Shown here: piece after piece, positions 24,223 through 32,887 of the stretch | Layout of the letters: each line of letters starts with the position of its first letter | Numbering within the stretch: the first letter of the stretch is position 1 | Source of the DNA: Neptunicoccus sediminis | GTDB taxonomy: Bacteria; Pseudomonadota; Alphaproteobacteria; Rhodobacterales; Rhodobacteraceae | Direction of reading: 5' to 3' | Assembly (NCBI RefSeq): GCF_001719615.1 | Contig: NZ_MDVX01000011.1 | Span: 62,001 to 126,000 of the forward strand | DNA length: 64,000 nt | Program-made: the position numbers and the translations under genes | Notes under the pieces: model-generated | What the model was told of the DNA's origin: nothing | Database searches by the model: none | Seen by the model: the letters and a program-made list of their open reading frames with translations, nothing else

Positions 24223-25433
24223 AGGATTTCTTGCTCCCGATACTTTTCGATTTCTTGTTCGGTCAGATTCAACAACCTATTATAGATGTAATCATTGTCG
24301 GCTCCCAGCGATTTCGCAGCCCAGCGGATTTCTCCGGGGGCGTTGCGGAACCGCGGCACAAGGCCCTGCATGCGGACCTCACCGAAATCCTCATCCTCAA
24401 CCGGAACGATTGCATTGCGGGCTTTGAACTGGGCGTCTTCAAATATCTGGTCGATGCTGTAGATCGGGGCAATCGTGCCGTTTGCTTTGTGAAATGCGTC
24501 CAGAACCTCTTCTAATGTATGGGATGCGATCCAGCCGCCAAAGATCCGGTCCAGCTCTGCCGTATGGGCCACGCGGGCGGCATTTGTGGCAAAGCGTTCG
24601 TCGTCCACCAGTTCGGGCTGGCCGATGGCGATGGAGTTATAACGGAAGGTGCGATTGGTCGATCCGGCGAGAGAGACATAGCGTTTATCCGCAGTCATAT
24701 AAACATCCGAGGGCGCGGAATACGTGTTCTTGTTGCCGACCCTTTCGCGCACATCGCCCAGTTGGTCGTATTCAATCGCCAGTGATTCGAGCGTGCGCAG
24801 CACCGCCTCTGTCAGCGCGAGATCAATCTCTTCCCCTTCATCCTTGCCCGACAGTTTCACCTTCAAAAGCGCAGCACAGATTGAGAAGGCACCAAAGATT
24901 CCGCCAATGGAATCGGCCAGCGGATAGCCGGTGTGGACAGGGGCACGATCCGGATCGCCGGTGATATGGGTCAGCCCGCCCATAGCCTCAAAGATCCGCG
25001 CGAATCCGGGTTGGGTGGCGTTCGGGCCGTCCTGCCCGTAGCCGCTCACCCGCAGGACCACCAGCTTGGGGTTGGCCTTCCAAAGTGTATCAATATCAAG
25101 CCCCCAACGCGCCAATGTGCCGGGGCGGAAATTTTCAATCAGAACATCACTTTGTGCCACCAATTCAAGGAACAGCTTCGCGCCGTCCGGCTTGCGCAGA
25201 TCAAGCGTGCCGTGGCGTTTGCCGCGGTTGGTCACTTTCCACCACAGGGATTTGTTTTCCTTGAACGGAGGAAAGCCGCGCAGCCCATCGCCCACTCCGG
25301 GCAGTTCCAGCTTAACCACTTCTGCGCCGAAATCCGCGAGAAGTGACCCCGCCATCGGACCGGCAATAATCGTAGCAATATCAAGAATGCGAAGACCGGA
25401 GAGCGGCCCGGACCCTTTTTCAGTAGTCGTCAT
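24219..25433 (-). CDS. Family III CoA-transferase (CaiB/BaiF)
   Basis: 404 residues. GLRILDIATIIAGPMAGSLLADFGAEVVK is the family N-terminus. The catalytic Asp (Asp169 in formyl-CoA transferase) is Asp174 in GYPLADSIGG, and DVLIENFRPGTLARWGL is another signature. It moves CoA between acyl-CoA and a free acid, here probably activating the acid brought in by the TAXI transporter. Strong GGAGGAAAG site before ATG. It faces the acyl-CoA dehydrogenase operon across a 92-base promoter region. Confidence 0.93.
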   Translation of the reverse strand: MTTTEKGSGPLSGLRILDIATIIAGPMAGSLLADFGAEVVKLELPGVGDGLRGFPPFKENKSLWWKVTNRGKRHGTLDLRKPDGAKLFLELVAQSDVLIENFRPGTLARWGLDIDTLWKANPKLVVLRVSGYGQDGPNATQPGFARIFEAMGGLTHITGDPDRAPVHTGYPLADSIGGIFGAFSICAALLKVKLSGKDEGEEIDLALTEAVLRTLESLAIEYDQLGDVRERVGNKNTYSAPSDVYMTADKRYVSLAGSTNRTFRYNSIAIGQPELVDDERFATNAARVAHTAELDRIFGGWIASHTLEEVLDAFHKANGTIAPIYSIDQIFEDAQFKARNAIVPVEDEDFGEVRMQGLVPRFRNAPGEIRWAAKSLGADNDYIYNRLLNLTEQEIEKYREQEIL

Positions 25434-25457
25434 TTCTTTCCTCCAAATGAAACTTAT

Positions 25458-25510
25458 TTGACAAACGTTACGATATTTGAAATACAGAGGTCAAGAAGTA
25501 CGAATATTTA
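25458..25510 (+). promoter_or_regulatory. Promoter with two direct repeats before the acyl-CoA dehydrogenase operon
   Basis: A consensus -35 TTGACA (25458-25463) has AATACA 17 bases downstream as weak -10. TACGATATTTGA (25469-25480) and TACGAATATTTA (25499-25510) form a direct repeat with exactly 30-base spacing, about three helical turns, covering the promoter. This is a good candidate IclR binding arrangement. Confidence 0.5.
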
Positions 25511-25525
25511 ACCTTGGGAGGGGCT

Positions 25526-26797
25526 ATGCACTTCGGACATTCTCAGAAAATGCTTGATTTTCAGGAACGGGTTTCGCGATTCTTCAACGCGGAGGTGCTG
25601 CCCCGACACAGGGACTGGGTGCAGCAGGTGATTCGCGACGGCAAGGAAGCAGACTTCCTCCCTGCGCTGCGCCAAAAGGCCCGCACCGAAGGGTTATGGA
25701 ACCTCGCCCTGCCGGAACTGGCGGAAACCGAGCCGGGCACCCGTCTGAGCAATCTGGAGTTCGCACCACTGGCCGAGATCATGGGCAAACTGCCTTGGGG
25801 ATCACAGGTTTTTAACTGTCAGGCCCCCGATGTGCCCAATATGGTGATGCTGCAATCTCTGGCGACACCCGAGCAAAAACGCAGCTGGCTGAACCCGCTG
25901 CTGGACGGGACCACCCGCTCCGCTTTTGCCATGACCGAACCGGATGTGGCCTCGTCTGACGCGTCCAACATCGCAACGCGAATGGCTTTTGAAGGCGACA
26001 ACATCCGCATCAACGGTCGCAAGTGGTTTGCCACCGGCGGCGGGCATCCGGACTGTTCCTTCCTGATCGTTATGGGCGTCAGTGATCCCGATGCGGCCCG
26101 CACAGCGCGGCAAAGCATGGTGATCGTTCCGACCGACACGCCGGGTGTGAATATCACCCGCAACCTGCGTTATCTCGGCTGGGAAGATCACGTGGCCCCT
26201 ATTGCCCAGATCGAACTGGAAGATGTTGTCGTCCCCGCAAGCAACCTGATCGGGGAACGGGGCAAAGGGTTCAAGGGCGCACAGGTCCGCCTAGGGCCGG
26301 CTCGGGTTCACCATGCAATGCGGTGCATCGGTATGGCGGAAATGCTGGTGGAACTGATGATCGCCCGCGCAAGGGAGCGCACGGCCTTCGGGCGGGATGT
26401 GATTGACTACGACACAACCCAGCGCTGGGTTGCCGAGGCGCGGGTCGAGATAGATATGAACCGGCTGGCCGTGCAACACGCCGCATGGCTGCTGGATCAG
26501 GGCGGCGAGAGTGCAAGCTGGCGCCCCGTTTCCATGATCAAGGTTTCGGTTCCCAACATGCTGCAAAAGATTGCCGACCGCGCCTTGCAGATTTTCGGGG
26601 CGATGGGCGGCGTGGATGATGTGCCGATCCACCACGCCTTTAGCTACGCCCGCTGGTTCCGCATCGGTGACGGTCCGGACGAGGTCCACCTGCGCCAGAT
26701 TTTCCGCACCGAACCACAGCCGGACTGGACCATCGCGACCAGCCCCTATGTTTCGATCCCCGAGATTGCGCAAGCACAGATGAAAGCGGCGGAATGA
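25526..26797 (+). CDS. Acyl-CoA dehydrogenase (ACAD10/11-like)
   Basis: 423 residues from the ATG at 25526 (GGGAGGGG before it). AFAMTEPDVASSDASNI is the FAD/substrate motif, and the C-terminal RIGDGPDEVHLRQI is typical of the ACAD10/11 type. At the position of the MCAD catalytic glutamate (YEGTSQI) this protein appears to have Asp or Gly by eye, so catalysis may use another residue. Q-I-F-G-A-M-G-G and KWFATGGG are further family marks. It oxidises an acyl-CoA at the alpha-beta bond. First gene of the operon, overlapping the TAXI permease by four bases. Confidence 0.92.
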   Translation: MHFGHSQKMLDFQERVSRFFNAEVLPRHRDWVQQVIRDGKEADFLPALRQKARTEGLWNLALPELAETEPGTRLSNLEFAPLAEIMGKLPWGSQVFNCQAPDVPNMVMLQSLATPEQKRSWLNPLLDGTTRSAFAMTEPDVASSDASNIATRMAFEGDNIRINGRKWFATGGGHPDCSFLIVMGVSDPDAARTARQSMVIVPTDTPGVNITRNLRYLGWEDHVAPIAQIELEDVVVPASNLIGERGKGFKGAQVRLGPARVHHAMRCIGMAEMLVELMIARARERTAFGRDVIDYDTTQRWVAEARVEIDMNRLAVQHAAWLLDQGGESASWRPVSMIKVSVPNMLQKIADRALQIFGAMGGVDDVPIHHAFSYARWFRIGDGPDEVHLRQIFRTEPQPDWTIATSPYVSIPEIAQAQMKAAE

Positions 26798-28719
26798 CCA
26801 TGACCAGATCCCTCACCCCCAGAAACATCGCCCTGTTCATTGCAGCCACCCTTTCGGCGCTGCTTGCAGTTCAATCGGTCTATGTGGCCTATGCCGGTCC
26901 GTGGGACATCGCATTCGGGCGCAACATGCTGCTTGGGGCGGCGGTCGTGATTACGCTTCTGGCCAATCCGCTGTTCACAGAGCTGGACGCCCCCAAAGCC
27001 AAACGCATTTTCGGGGGCATAATAGATATGGCGTTGATCGCGCTGGTCATTGTCGCTGCGATACGCTTCACCGAAGTAGAGCGACTGACCGCCCTGACCT
27101 TTTATATCTTCACGCCTTATGATGCGTGGATTGCCCTTGGCGGCAGTGTTGTGCTGCTGGAGGCAACCCGCAGGCTGTTCGGTCTGCCTATTGTCATTAT
27201 TGCCGCGCTGATGCTGGCCTATTGTTTTTATGGCTATGTGCTGCCCGGTTTCCTGAACCATGCGGGCGTTGATCTGAACCGCGCCATGCAGAATATCTGG
27301 TACGGCTATCAGGGTGTCTTTGGCATGCCGACCGGCGTTGTGATCCGCGTCGTTCTGGTGTTTGTGGTCTTTGGTCTGATCCTTGAAGGCACCGGCGCCA
27401 GCGATGCGCTGATCCGTACCTCGGTGGCGTTGACGGGCGGTACACGGGGCGGTCCGGCCCATTCGGCGGTTGTGGCCAGTGCGCTGTTCGGGTCCATGTC
27501 CGGCAGTGTAACGGCCAATGTTGTCGGCTCCGGCTCCTTTACAATCCCGATGATCAAGCGGCGCGGGTTTTCTCCGGCGATGGCGGGCGGGATTGAGGCG
27601 GCGGCCTCTACCGGCGGGCAGATTGTGCCGCCGGTCATGGGGGCTGCTGCCTTTCTAATGGCCGATCTGACGGGCGAGCTTTATGTGACCATCGCGCTCG
27701 CCGCGTTGATCCCGGCGCTGTTTTTCTACGGCTCCCTGTTTGCAGCGATTTCCGTGCAGGCCGCCGCCAATGGCATCCAGCCGATCCCCAAGGAAGAGCG
27801 CATCCGCCTGAACCGCGCGGATTATATCGCGTCCCTGCAATTTGCCCTGCCGATCCTTGCGATTGTGGCTGTGCTGGTGACGGGACGTTCCCCCGCGATG
27901 GCCGGTTTCGTTGCGGTGATCCTCGCGCTCGTGCTTGGCCTGTTTCGCAAGGACAACCGCCGCGACCTGACGCGCTATTTCCAGATTGCGGCCAAGGCAG
28001 GCAAGTCCTGCGCGGCCATTCTGGTAGCAGTTGGCTGTATCGGGATCATCCTTGGCGTGCTGAACCTCACCGGGCTTGGCCTTACCTTTGCCTCGATCAT
28101 CTCTACCTTCAGCGAGACATGGCTGTTCGGTTCCCTGCTGGTCACTGCATTTGCCTGCCTTGTGCTGGGGATGGGGATGCCGACCCTGCCCGCCTATCTG
28201 ATCATTGTGCTGGTGCTTGGCCCTGTCATGACCAAACTGGGCGCTGAAACGCTCGCCGTGCATATGTTTGTCTTTTACTTTGGTGTGCTCTCCGCGATCA
28301 CACCGCCCGTGGCCATTGGCGCCTTTGCTGCGGCCCCGATTGCGCAATCCAATCCGATGCGCACCGCATTCGTGGCGGTCCGCCTTGCACTGGTCGGCTT
28401 TGTGATCCCGTTCATCTTTGTCTACGAGCCGTCGCTTTTGCTGATCGGAGAGTTTGATCCCCTCGGCTTTATGCGGGTCTGCGTGGCACTGGCGCTTGCT
28501 ATCTGGTTGCTGAACACGGGGCTGGTCGGCTTTGCCGCCGAACGCCTGACACCAGCCAGCCGTGCCCTGCGCATCGCAATCGCTGCCGGTCTGGTGGTGC
28601 AGATACCGCTTCTTCAATACGCGCTGATCCTGATTGCAATCGGGATACTGGTTCTGCCAGGCCGCATTGGCACCAACGGGAGTGGTGCCGCAATTCCAAC
28701 ATCAAATATCAAATCCTAG
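26794..28719 (+). CDS. TRAP transporter fused permease (TAXI type, DctQM fusion)
   Basis: 641 residues, about 16-17 membrane segments. The N-terminal ~150 residues stand in for the small permease and the rest is DctM-like: GSMSGSVTANVVGSGSFTIP, then STGGQIVPPVMGAAAFLMAD, and LGMGMPTLPAYLI and SAITPPVAIGAFAAAPIA later. Fused permeases work with TAXI binding proteins, and one follows. It is translationally coupled to the acyl-CoA dehydrogenase upstream, tying uptake to CoA metabolism. Confidence 0.93.
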   Translation: MTMTRSLTPRNIALFIAATLSALLAVQSVYVAYAGPWDIAFGRNMLLGAAVVITLLANPLFTELDAPKAKRIFGGIIDMALIALVIVAAIRFTEVERLTALTFYIFTPYDAWIALGGSVVLLEATRRLFGLPIVIIAALMLAYCFYGYVLPGFLNHAGVDLNRAMQNIWYGYQGVFGMPTGVVIRVVLVFVVFGLILEGTGASDALIRTSVALTGGTRGGPAHSAVVASALFGSMSGSVTANVVGSGSFTIPMIKRRGFSPAMAGGIEAAASTGGQIVPPVMGAAAFLMADLTGELYVTIALAALIPALFFYGSLFAAISVQAAANGIQPIPKEERIRLNRADYIASLQFALPILAIVAVLVTGRSPAMAGFVAVILALVLGLFRKDNRRDLTRYFQIAAKAGKSCAAILVAVGCIGIILGVLNLTGLGLTFASIISTFSETWLFGSLLVTAFACLVLGMGMPTLPAYLIIVLVLGPVMTKLGAETLAVHMFVFYFGVLSAITPPVAIGAFAAAPIAQSNPMRTAFVAVRLALVGFVIPFIFVYEPSLLLIGEFDPLGFMRVCVALALAIWLLNTGLVGFAAERLTPASRALRIAIAAGLVVQIPLLQYALILIAIGILVLPGRIGTNGSGAAIPTSNIKS

Positions 28720-28733
28720 GGAGGACTATCAGG

Positions 28734-29759
28734 ATGAAACAAACGATTAAAACCACAGCGCTGGCGGTGGCCACAGGGGCGGGCCTGCTGCTCGCCGGTG
28801 TGGCCGCACAAGCCGAGACATTGCGCATGGCGTCACTCGGTCAGGCTTCGCCAACGACAGTGTTTTCCATTGCGGCATCGCAGATCATCAAAAAGGAACA
28901 CGGATATTCAACGCAGCTTTCCACAGGGTCTTCTGCGGTCCGTCAGGCTGTCGAGGCGGCAAACCAGCAGCTTGAACTGTTCGTCACGGCGGTGTCCATC
29001 AACGGCTACCTGAAAAACGGGACGCGGATGTATAAAGACATGGCCAACGCGCCAGAGCTTTTTGGCAATCTGCGCAGCATCCTGAATTATCCACTGGGCG
29101 CCTATCACGGGATCGCTTGGGCGGATTCCGGCATCAACAGCATGCAGGACATTAAGGGTAAGAAGGTCTTTATCGGCCCGCCATCCAGTGCAGGCCGCAC
29201 CGTTATCACGCAAGTGATCGAAGGTGTGACAGGGTTCAAGGAAAATGACGACTTTGAGCCGGTGAACCTTGATTGGGCCTCTGCCGAGCAAGCCTTTCAG
29301 GACCGTCAGCTTGATGTCTACTTTGTACCTACCCCGATCCCGAGTTCCGAATTGCAGCAGTTGTCCGCCCTTGGCAAATTCCGTGTGCTTGGCATACCGG
29401 ACGACAAGATCGAAAGTGACGGTGTGAAAGCCGCCTCGAACGTTCCGGGACGGGAATTCGACTTTCTTCAGCCGGGCACCTATTCCGGTCAGGTGAACGA
29501 GGAACCGGTGCGTATGGTCAGTTCTATCGTTGGGCTTGGCACCAACAAATGGATGTCCGAGGACGTCGCCTACAACATCACCAAATCCATCTTTGAAAAC
29601 AGCGCCGATCTGGTGGCAGCGGCCAAGTGGATGGAGATCATCACCCCGGAAAACGCGCTGAACCAGATGAATGCGCCGCTGCATGTGGGGGCGCTGAAAT
29701 ACTACCGCGAAATCGGTATCGAGGTTCCCGAAGACCTGATCCCGCCGGAAGCGAAATAA
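28734..29759 (+). CDS. TAXI-family TRAP periplasmic binding protein
   Basis: 341 residues with a signal peptide (ending near AAQAET, about residue 27). LRMASLGQASPTTVFSIAASQIIKKEHGYSTQLSTG and KKVFIGPPSSAGRTVITQVIE correspond to the TAXI motif regions of the NMT1/TAXI family. It should bind a carboxylic acid for the fused permease. AGGGAGGA precedes the ATG. A 9-bp hairpin follows the gene. Confidence 0.9.
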   Translation: MKQTIKTTALAVATGAGLLLAGVAAQAETLRMASLGQASPTTVFSIAASQIIKKEHGYSTQLSTGSSAVRQAVEAANQQLELFVTAVSINGYLKNGTRMYKDMANAPELFGNLRSILNYPLGAYHGIAWADSGINSMQDIKGKKVFIGPPSSAGRTVITQVIEGVTGFKENDDFEPVNLDWASAEQAFQDRQLDVYFVPTPIPSSELQQLSALGKFRVLGIPDDKIESDGVKAASNVPGREFDFLQPGTYSGQVNEEPVRMVSSIVGLGTNKWMSEDVAYNITKSIFENSADLVAAAKWMEIITPENALNQMNAPLHVGALKYYREIGIEVPEDLIPPEAK

Positions 29760-29773
29760 ACCTTTACCGCACC

Positions 29774-29800
29774 CCCTGCGGCGCGGCCTGTGCCGCAGGG
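29774..29800 (+). terminator. Hairpin after the TAXI binding-protein gene
   Basis: CCCTGCGGC and GCCGCAGGG form a perfect 9-bp stem with a 9-base loop, 14 bases past the stop codon. No T-run follows, so it more likely protects the binding-protein mRNA or partly attenuates the downstream acyl-CoA dehydrogenase genes. Confidence 0.5.
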
Positions 29801-29836
29801 ACTATTTGACCGCCCAAGCCTGCTGAGAGACCGGAC

Positions 29837-31015
29837 ATGGACCTTTTCTACACCAAAGCGGATATCGCGTTTCGCGATGACGTCCGCGCCTTTCTGAACA
29901 GCCATCTGCCACAGGAACTGTCGGAAACCTTTTTCAACTTCAAGCGTCACAGTTGGGAACAAATGATCCGCTGGCACAAGATACTTGCGCAAAAGGGTTG
30001 GGTCGCAGCCCATTGGCCGATGGAACATGGCGGCACCGGCTGGACGCCGATGCAGCAGTATATATTCGACTCCGAAGCGATGATGGCCGGCGCCCCGCGT
30101 CTGCGCCCCTTCGGGCTAAAGATGATCGGTCCCGTTCTGATGCGCTTTGGCACGGATGAACAGAAACAAAGGTTCCTGCCCCGCATCCTTTCTGCCGAAG
30201 ATTACTGGTGTCAGGGCTTTTCCGAACCCGGCGCCGGGTCCGATCTCGCCAGCCTCAAAACCCGCGCCGTGCGGGACGGTGAGGATTACATCGTGAACGG
30301 TCAGAAAACATGGACGACGACAGCACAACACGCCAACTGGATGTTCACGCTGGTGCGCACCGACCCGCAGGCGGAAAAACCACAAGCCGGAATTTCGATG
30401 CTGTTGATCGACCTCAACAGCCCCGGTGTCACCGTGCGCCCGATCCGCACGATTGACGGCGATCACCACGTAAACGAAGTCTTTCTGGAGGACGTGCGCG
30501 TTCCTGCAAACCTTCTGGTCGGTGAAGAAAACAAGGGCTGGACCTGTGCGAAGTTCTTGCTGGGCAATGAACGGGTCAGCATCGCCAATGTCGGGCAGAG
30601 CAAGGCCGAGATGTCCCTGCTTAAACGGCTGGCGCGGGATCGGACTGTCGATGGCGTGGCCTTGATTGACGATCCGGTTTTTGGTGCGAAACTGGCCGAT
30701 CTGGAAGCGGATTTTCTGGCGCAGGAAGTCACCAACCTGCGCATGCTTGCTGGTATCAAACCGGGACAAGAGGTCGGCCCGCTGTCGTCCTTGCTGAAAT
30801 TGCGCGGCTCTGAAATCCAGCAGCGGATTCAGGAACTGTCGATGGAAGCGGCTGGTGCCGATGCCGCCCCGTGGCGGGCGGATCGCGCAGCGGGCGGCGG
30901 GAAAGGGGACGGTTACGGCGTGCACGGCTGGCTGACCTCCCGCGCCTTCACAATCTTTGGCGGTTCCAGCGAGGTGATGAAAAACATCGTCGCCAAACAG
31001 ACACTCGGGCTTTGA
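29837..31015 (+). CDS. Acyl-CoA dehydrogenase, probable large subunit of a heteromeric enzyme
   Basis: 392 residues. CQGFSEPGAGSDLASLKTRA and NGQKTWTTTAQHANWMF are FAD-binding marks. The end, RAFTIFGGSSEVMKNIVAKQ, lacks the MCAD-type Glu, but LGNERVSIAN offers a Glu at the alternative IVD/LCAD position. A Gly/Ala-rich insertion (about 345-360) is unusual. The next gene is a shorter, more divergent acyl-CoA dehydrogenase. Such pairs form alpha2beta2 FadE enzymes in steroid and branched-acid degradation. GAGAGACC precedes the ATG. Confidence 0.9.
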   Translation: MDLFYTKADIAFRDDVRAFLNSHLPQELSETFFNFKRHSWEQMIRWHKILAQKGWVAAHWPMEHGGTGWTPMQQYIFDSEAMMAGAPRLRPFGLKMIGPVLMRFGTDEQKQRFLPRILSAEDYWCQGFSEPGAGSDLASLKTRAVRDGEDYIVNGQKTWTTTAQHANWMFTLVRTDPQAEKPQAGISMLLIDLNSPGVTVRPIRTIDGDHHVNEVFLEDVRVPANLLVGEENKGWTCAKFLLGNERVSIANVGQSKAEMSLLKRLARDRTVDGVALIDDPVFGAKLADLEADFLAQEVTNLRMLAGIKPGQEVGPLSSLLKLRGSEIQQRIQELSMEAAGADAAPWRADRAAGGGKGDGYGVHGWLTSRAFTIFGGSSEVMKNIVAKQTLGL

Positions 31016-31025
31016 GGAGAGCGTG

Positions 31026-32072
31026 ATGGATTTTACACCCAACAGCGAACAACAGATGATCGCAGACAGTTTCGCCAAAGTATTTGCCGCCGCCAATGAA
31101 CCACGCAGGGTCTGGCAGGAACTGGGCGAACTGGAACTGCTGCGCCTGACATGGCCTGAAGACTTTGGCGGATTTGGCGCGGGTTGCTCTGATCTGGTTC
31201 CGGTTCTTTGCGCGGCCGGTGCCAGCGGCGCCCCCGAACCACTGATCGGTGCCGCCGCCCTGCCCGGTCTGGCCCTGACCCGCGCGGGCACTACGGCCCC
31301 TGCCGTGCCGGACGGCGAAATTAGTCTGGTCCTTGCGGAGAGCGACTTGCACCTCGTAGACGGACGGTTGAGCGGCTTGGTCAAAGTCGCACCCGGCGCT
31401 GATGTGGCGAACACGCTGCTGCTGTGCCTGCCCGATGACCGTCTTGTTGCGCTACCTGTTGACGCCAAGGGCTTGTCCCGTGAAGTTTACGAACTGCTCG
31501 ACGGGCGCGGTGCGGCGGATCTTCACTTTCAGCAGGTAGAATTGACTCAAGGGTCCGTCGGCGGCTCAACAGCCGGTTTGCACGCATGGCTTTGTGATGC
31601 GGCGGCGATGGCATTTGCGGCAGATGCGCTTGGTGCGTTGTGCGCTATTCGGGATATGACACAAGAGTACCTCAGAACACGCAAACAATTCGGCAAAACC
31701 CTTTGCAGCTTTCAGGCATTGCAGCACGCGATGGTGGATATTTACCACGACACCGAGCATTTCCTGTCTCTGGTTCATCTCGCCGCCAAAACCTGTGACA
31801 GTGATGATGTTGCGATGCGGAAGCGGGCCGTTTCATCGGTGAAACGCTATCTTGGCGGGCGGATGCGGGATTGCATCGCCTCGGCCATCCAGCTTCACGG
31901 TGGCATCGGTGTGACCGAGGAGTATCCGCTCGGCGCGCTGGCCAAACGGGTGATTGTCGCGGATATTCTGAACGGCAGTAGCGCCAGCCATGGCGCAAGG
32001 CTCGCCCGGTTGATCGCAGAGGAAACCCGTGCGGAACTCAACGTAACAGGACAAGAAAAGGACGTCGCCTGA
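31026..32072 (+). CDS. Acyl-CoA dehydrogenase, short divergent subunit
   Basis: 348 residues from the ATG at 31026 (GAGGAGA upstream); a GTG at 31023 is possible. The N- and C-terminal helical domains are recognisable (QEYLRTRKQFGKTLCSFQALQHAMVDIYHD is the classic helix), but the middle FAD domain is short and poorly conserved and the C-terminal catalytic motif reads LNGSSASHGARL, with no catalytic Glu. It probably partners the upstream subunit, as in two-gene FadE enzymes where one chain carries only part of the FAD or active site. It is 10 bases after its partner. Confidence 0.85.
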   Translation: MDFTPNSEQQMIADSFAKVFAAANEPRRVWQELGELELLRLTWPEDFGGFGAGCSDLVPVLCAAGASGAPEPLIGAAALPGLALTRAGTTAPAVPDGEISLVLAESDLHLVDGRLSGLVKVAPGADVANTLLLCLPDDRLVALPVDAKGLSREVYELLDGRGAADLHFQQVELTQGSVGGSTAGLHAWLCDAAAMAFAADALGALCAIRDMTQEYLRTRKQFGKTLCSFQALQHAMVDIYHDTEHFLSLVHLAAKTCDSDDVAMRKRAVSSVKRYLGGRMRDCIASAIQLHGGIGVTEEYPLGALAKRVIVADILNGSSASHGARLARLIAEETRAELNVTGQEKDVA

Positions 32073-32074
32073 AC

Positions 32075-32875
32075 ATGAACACCCCACCCGAAACCGAAGT
32101 CCGCACCGAACGGAACGGCAGCGTTCTGATCCTGTCTCTGGACGGCGCAAAGACCCGTAACAGTATTTCGCCTTCGGTCTATAAGGACGTGCAGACCGCC
32201 ATCATTAACGCTGGCAATGATCCCAGCGTCCGCGCAATCGTGCTGACCGGTCTTTACGGATTTTTCAGCTCCGGTGGCAACATCGCCAACCTGCGCAAAA
32301 GCGCGGAGAGCAGCCTTGCGGATGTGTCCCGCAACACGGATGCGCTAAATTCGATGATCCTGTCGATCCGAAATTGCCCCACGCCTGTTATTGCTGCCGT
32401 GGAAGGCGGAGCAGCAGGGGCGGGCGCGTCCCTTGCGCTGGCTTGTGACATGATTGTTGCAGCAGAGGATGCGAAATTCACCGTGGCCTATGTCAAAGTC
32501 GGACTGGCACCGGATGGTGGTATCACCCATTTCCTGAGCGAGGGCCTGCCCCGTCAGCTTGTCTCTGAAATGTGCCTCACAGGGCGCCCTGTCGAGGCGA
32601 CACGCCTGTATAATTTGGGTCTCGTCAACAGTATCGCCTCACCGGGCGGTGCGCTGGAGGCGGCACAGAAACTGGCGGCATCACTGGCCGCAGGCGCGGT
32701 TGGGGCGATGGCGGTTATCAAGGCGGAAATCGCTGCCGCTCCCCATAACGATCTGGCCAGCCAACTGGTGCTAGAGGCCAAAGGCATCAATGCCGCCCGC
32801 TACGGGGATGAAGCCGCCGAAGGGCTGGCTGCTTTTCTGGAAAAACGCAAACCGGATTTTACGGACAAGGGATAG
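32075..32875 (+). CDS. Enoyl-CoA hydratase/isomerase (crotonase family)
   Basis: 266 residues. The two oxyanion-hole segments are visible: FFSSGGNI (63-70) and EGGAAGAGASLALACD (110-125). At the catalytic position in VGLAPDGG, Asp147 stands where many hydratases have Glu, and the first Glu (about 130-135) is in AAEDAKFT. It may be a hydratase, isomerase or hydrolase. It sits two bases after the acyl-CoA dehydrogenase stop, so it probably acts on the product of those enzymes. Confidence 0.88.
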   Translation: MNTPPETEVRTERNGSVLILSLDGAKTRNSISPSVYKDVQTAIINAGNDPSVRAIVLTGLYGFFSSGGNIANLRKSAESSLADVSRNTDALNSMILSIRNCPTPVIAAVEGGAAGAGASLALACDMIVAAEDAKFTVAYVKVGLAPDGGITHFLSEGLPRQLVSEMCLTGRPVEATRLYNLGLVNSIASPGGALEAAQKLAASLAAGAVGAMAVIKAEIAAAPHNDLASQLVLEAKGINAARYGDEAAEGLAAFLEKRKPDFTDKG

Positions 32876-32887
32876 CGGGTTAAGGTC

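Noticed and set aside
27655-28617. Minus-strand open frame opposite the TAXI permease
   Set aside because: Same reason: antisense of hydrophobic codons yields a Gln/Lys/His/Asp-rich string with no function.
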